64,000 nucleotides of DNA from contig CAVOYR010000006.1 in the NCBI GenBank assembly GCA_963700735.1, positions 168,109 through 232,108 of the forward strand, in the 5' to 3' direction. Below, in pieces: positions 62,189-64,000 of this stretch (within the stretch, counting starts at the first letter, position 1; each line of letters starts with the position of its first letter). Both the position numbers and the translations under genes were made by a program. The notes under the pieces are model-generated. The model was not told the origin of the DNA and made no database searches. It worked only from the letters and a program-made list of their open reading frames with translations. This stretch comes from Anderseniella sp963700735 (GTDB lineage Bacteria > Pseudomonadota > Alphaproteobacteria > Rhizobiales > Aestuariivirgaceae).

Positions 62189-63345
62189 CCAAATCCCATT
62201 GATCAGAACCTGTGAGCCCAGTCACGCAGGCCGATGGACATGATGCGCCAGGGCTGGTCGATGAGGCTGTTCCAAGCATGGCAGCAGTGATCGACCAGGT
62301 TGTCGTAGGACGTGAACACCAGGTTGGACAGCCAGTTGTCGCGCATGAACTGCCAGATGTTCTCTACCGGGTTCAGTTCAGGGCATTTGGGTGGGAGCGG
62401 GAGCAGGGTAATGTTGGCAGGAACCTTGAGGCGCTTCGACAGGTGCCAGCCGGCCTGGTCGAGGATAACGACGGCATGAGCGCCAGGGCTGACTTCGCCA
62501 GAGATCTCGGCGAGATGCAGGTTCATGGCCTCGGTGTTGCAGGCCGGCAGGACCAGGGCAGCTCCTTTGCCCCGCTTCGGGCAGATCGCCCCGAAGATAT
62601 AGGTCGAGGTCGTGCGCTGGTCCTGTGGGGCTGACGGTCTCGTGCCACGCCTGGCCCAACGCCTGGTGATCTTGTTCTTCTGGCCGATGCGGGCCTCGTC
62701 GGCGAACCAGATCTCTAGCTTGTCCCGGTGGATGCCCTTATCTTTGGCGATCGCCGCCAGGCGCGAGGGGAAACTTTTTTAAAATCCTCAATGGATCCCT
62801 CAGCCTGGGCATGATGGCGCGGCCGGGCCGACAGCTTGCGATACCCCATCGCGCGAAGCTCCCGGCTCAAGGTCTGCTTGGCAATGCTGATCCGGAACTC
62901 TTCCCAGATCCACTGACACAGGTCGACCAGGCGCCAGCGTACCACCCCATGGGCTGCCGGAACCGGCCCGCTCTCCAGCATCTGCACCAGCGCAGCCCGC
63001 TGCCTGTCGCCAAGCTTCGAGGGCTGGCCAGGCGCCTTGCGGTTGACCAGTCCATCCGGCCCCTCGGCATTGAACCTCACCACCCAGTCCCGCACGATCT
63101 GCAGCGTCACGCCACCAAGCTCAGCGGCCTGTGTCCGTGTTGCTCCATCATAGATCGCCGCCAATGCCAGCAGCCGCCGGGTTTGGGCTGCATCTTTCGA
63201 CTGTCGGGCAATCGCCCTCAATCTGGTCGCATCAAAATCTGAACGCAGAGCTATCGCCATGACAAACCTCCTTCGTTTGCCATGCTGAAATCACGCTGCA
63301 GCTGATTTGAAAACCCTCAAACGAGTCAGGACCTCAGAGACTTGG
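62189..63345 (-). mobile_element. IS630 family insertion sequence
   Basis: About 1157 bp with a two-part transposase. TA dinucleotides at 62187-62188 and 63346-63347 flank ends that read CCAAATCCC and, on the other strand, CCAAGTCTC, fitting the TA target duplication of IS630. Ends are inferred and could be off by a few bases: AAGTC also occurs on both sides. It splits the helicase-like gene. Confidence 0.8.
62203..63260 (-). CDS. IS630 transposase in two frames
   Basis: DDE transposase, about 352 residues over two frames. The first frame (from 63260) has the helix-turn-helix part (TRTQAAELGGVTLQIVRDWVVRF) and ends soon after SIEDFKK. The second continues RLAAIAKDKG, WFADEARIGQKNKITRRWARRG (first Asp), AVVILDQAGWH (second Asp) and PELNPVENIWQ (Glu), with no stop. 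The change is -1 at a run of six A (minus strand, 62775-62780). Either one A is missing from the sequence or the element uses frameshifting at this run. Confidence 0.85.
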
Positions 63346-63347
63346 TA

Positions 63348-64000
63348 TTCGCTGCGAGAAGATGTGCCTCGGTCACGTCCCGGTTGTTCCAGCCGGGTTG
63401 GGCTAGAGATGGTGCTTGACCTTTCATGTCGGCGAAAAGGGCATTGAACAACTCTGGCATCCGGTCCAGTTCAGCGCTGCCAGTGATGCGGTCCCACATC
63501 GCATGAAACTGGCTTGTGACCGCCACTTTCTGCCTCAGGTGATCGTAGAGGCTGGTGATGATGAACCAGGCCAACTCGTGCTTCTGCTTGAGCTCTCCAG
63601 GTACCAGCGACATCAGAACAAGGAGGTCCTTCTCGGTGACCGTGTGAAAGTTGACAGCGTTGGAGAGGGCCTCGTCGATGATCGTCAGCATTCGCTTGCC
63701 GTCGGCCCAGGAACTGTACTGTTGAAGCACTGCGTCGGCGTCCTTCTGCCCTGTTCCCAGCAGTGCCGCATGGGTTATCACGAGGATCGGATGCTGGCTG
63801 ACCTGTTCAGTCGGTATGTTGTTCACACTATGTCGGGTGATCGCTGCGGTGTAACCAGCGTGGTCGTTGATGGCAGCGACCGCCTCCTCGCTCTGGTTGA
63901 TGGTCCGGCAGGCCATGATGGCTCCGAACCTGAACGGTGCAGGGAGGTCGCGGGCTGACCGGCCCATCATGCCCAGATAGAGATGAGCGCCTGTGGTCTT
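63348..64000 (-). pseudogene. Helicase-like P-loop protein, N-terminal fragment (5' end beyond window)
   Basis: The frame is open at the right edge and enters the IS630 element at 63345, where a stop follows. The first bases at the edge encode KTTGAHLYLG, which looks like the end of a Walker A motif. Then come FGAIMACRTINQSEE, HPILVITHAALL and MLTIIDEALSNAV, the last being a DEA-type Walker B. This is the first RecA-like domain of a helicase or related ATPase; the rest of the gene is at 61130-62186. Confidence 0.75.

Noticed and set aside
59500..64000. tRNA attachment site or tRNA gene for the island
   Set aside because: No cloverleaf or T-loop motif was found near the integrase; no tRNA was seen anywhere in the window.
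1..64000. CRISPR array
   Set aside because: No regularly spaced direct repeats and no cas genes.

Overview
The window looks like chromosomal DNA of an alphaproteobacterium, most probably of the Hyphomicrobiales (Rhizobiales). Evidence: high G+C; the neighbourhoods map-sfsA-cinA-like, cysE-DUF3126, hisI-folE-NifU-like, yidD-thrS and bdhA-patatin (DUF3734); the families DUF2336, PAS_5 plus PilZ, NDUFS6-like zf-CHCC and an HWE-type kinase; and three perfect CtrA-type boxes (TTAA-N7-TTAA). No rRNA, tRNA or CRISPR array was found.

Layout. 1-16 kb is housekeeping and accessory metabolism: radC (partial), map, sfsA, a cinA-like gene, an orphan HWE kinase, an M19 dipeptidase, a YciF-type ferritin-like protein, a class III aminotransferase, a ycaQ/SDR/GNAT operon, two coupled hydrolases, cysE and a gamma-carbonic anhydrase. 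16-24 kb holds PilZ and PAS_5 regulators, a rhomboid protease, a CBS protein with a long Pro-rich tail, hisI, folE, a NifU-like scaffold, betC, yidD and an outer-membrane barrel. 24-36 kb holds thrS, a Kef antiporter, pirin, nitroreductase, a HAD phosphatase, patatin-bdhA, a flavin reductase and MscS.

36-45 kb is the most interesting block. A divergent RpiR-type regulator faces one tightly packed unit: N-formylglutamate amidohydrolase family protein, TRAP transporter dctQMP, glutamine-synthetase-like ligase, aldehyde dehydrogenase and iron-dependent alcohol dehydrogenase. A 16-bp perfect palindrome overlaps the probable promoter. I read it as a catabolic island in which an imported amine or amino alcohol is gamma-glutamylated, oxidised in two steps and released by hydrolysis. 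An HpcH/CitE-type lyase and a MaoC hydratase follow convergently.

46-50 kb holds a 347-bp intergenic region with six GANTC sites and a CtrA box ahead of a receiver-like protein lacking its phospho-Asp, then an MFS transporter, a DUF2336 protein, nadK and cobD. 51.5-52.5 kb is a small AT-rich insertion with an IS5-type transposase remnant. 52.7-59.5 kb holds a glycosyltransferase, a Hyi-type isomerase, two tandem TPR-sulfotransferases and a DcaP-like porin. 59.6-64 kb is mobile: a short tyrosine recombinase, a serine resolvase with a repeat-rich candidate res site, and a P-loop/helicase-like gene cut by an IS630 element.

Caution about the sequence: thrS, cysE, the HAD gene, the iron alcohol dehydrogenase and the HpcH gene each carry one single-base frameshift, and the porin carries three. 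One is in an essential gene and the residues beyond the breaks are conserved, so many are probably assembly errors. These loci are listed as pseudogene type but should be treated as probably intact genes.
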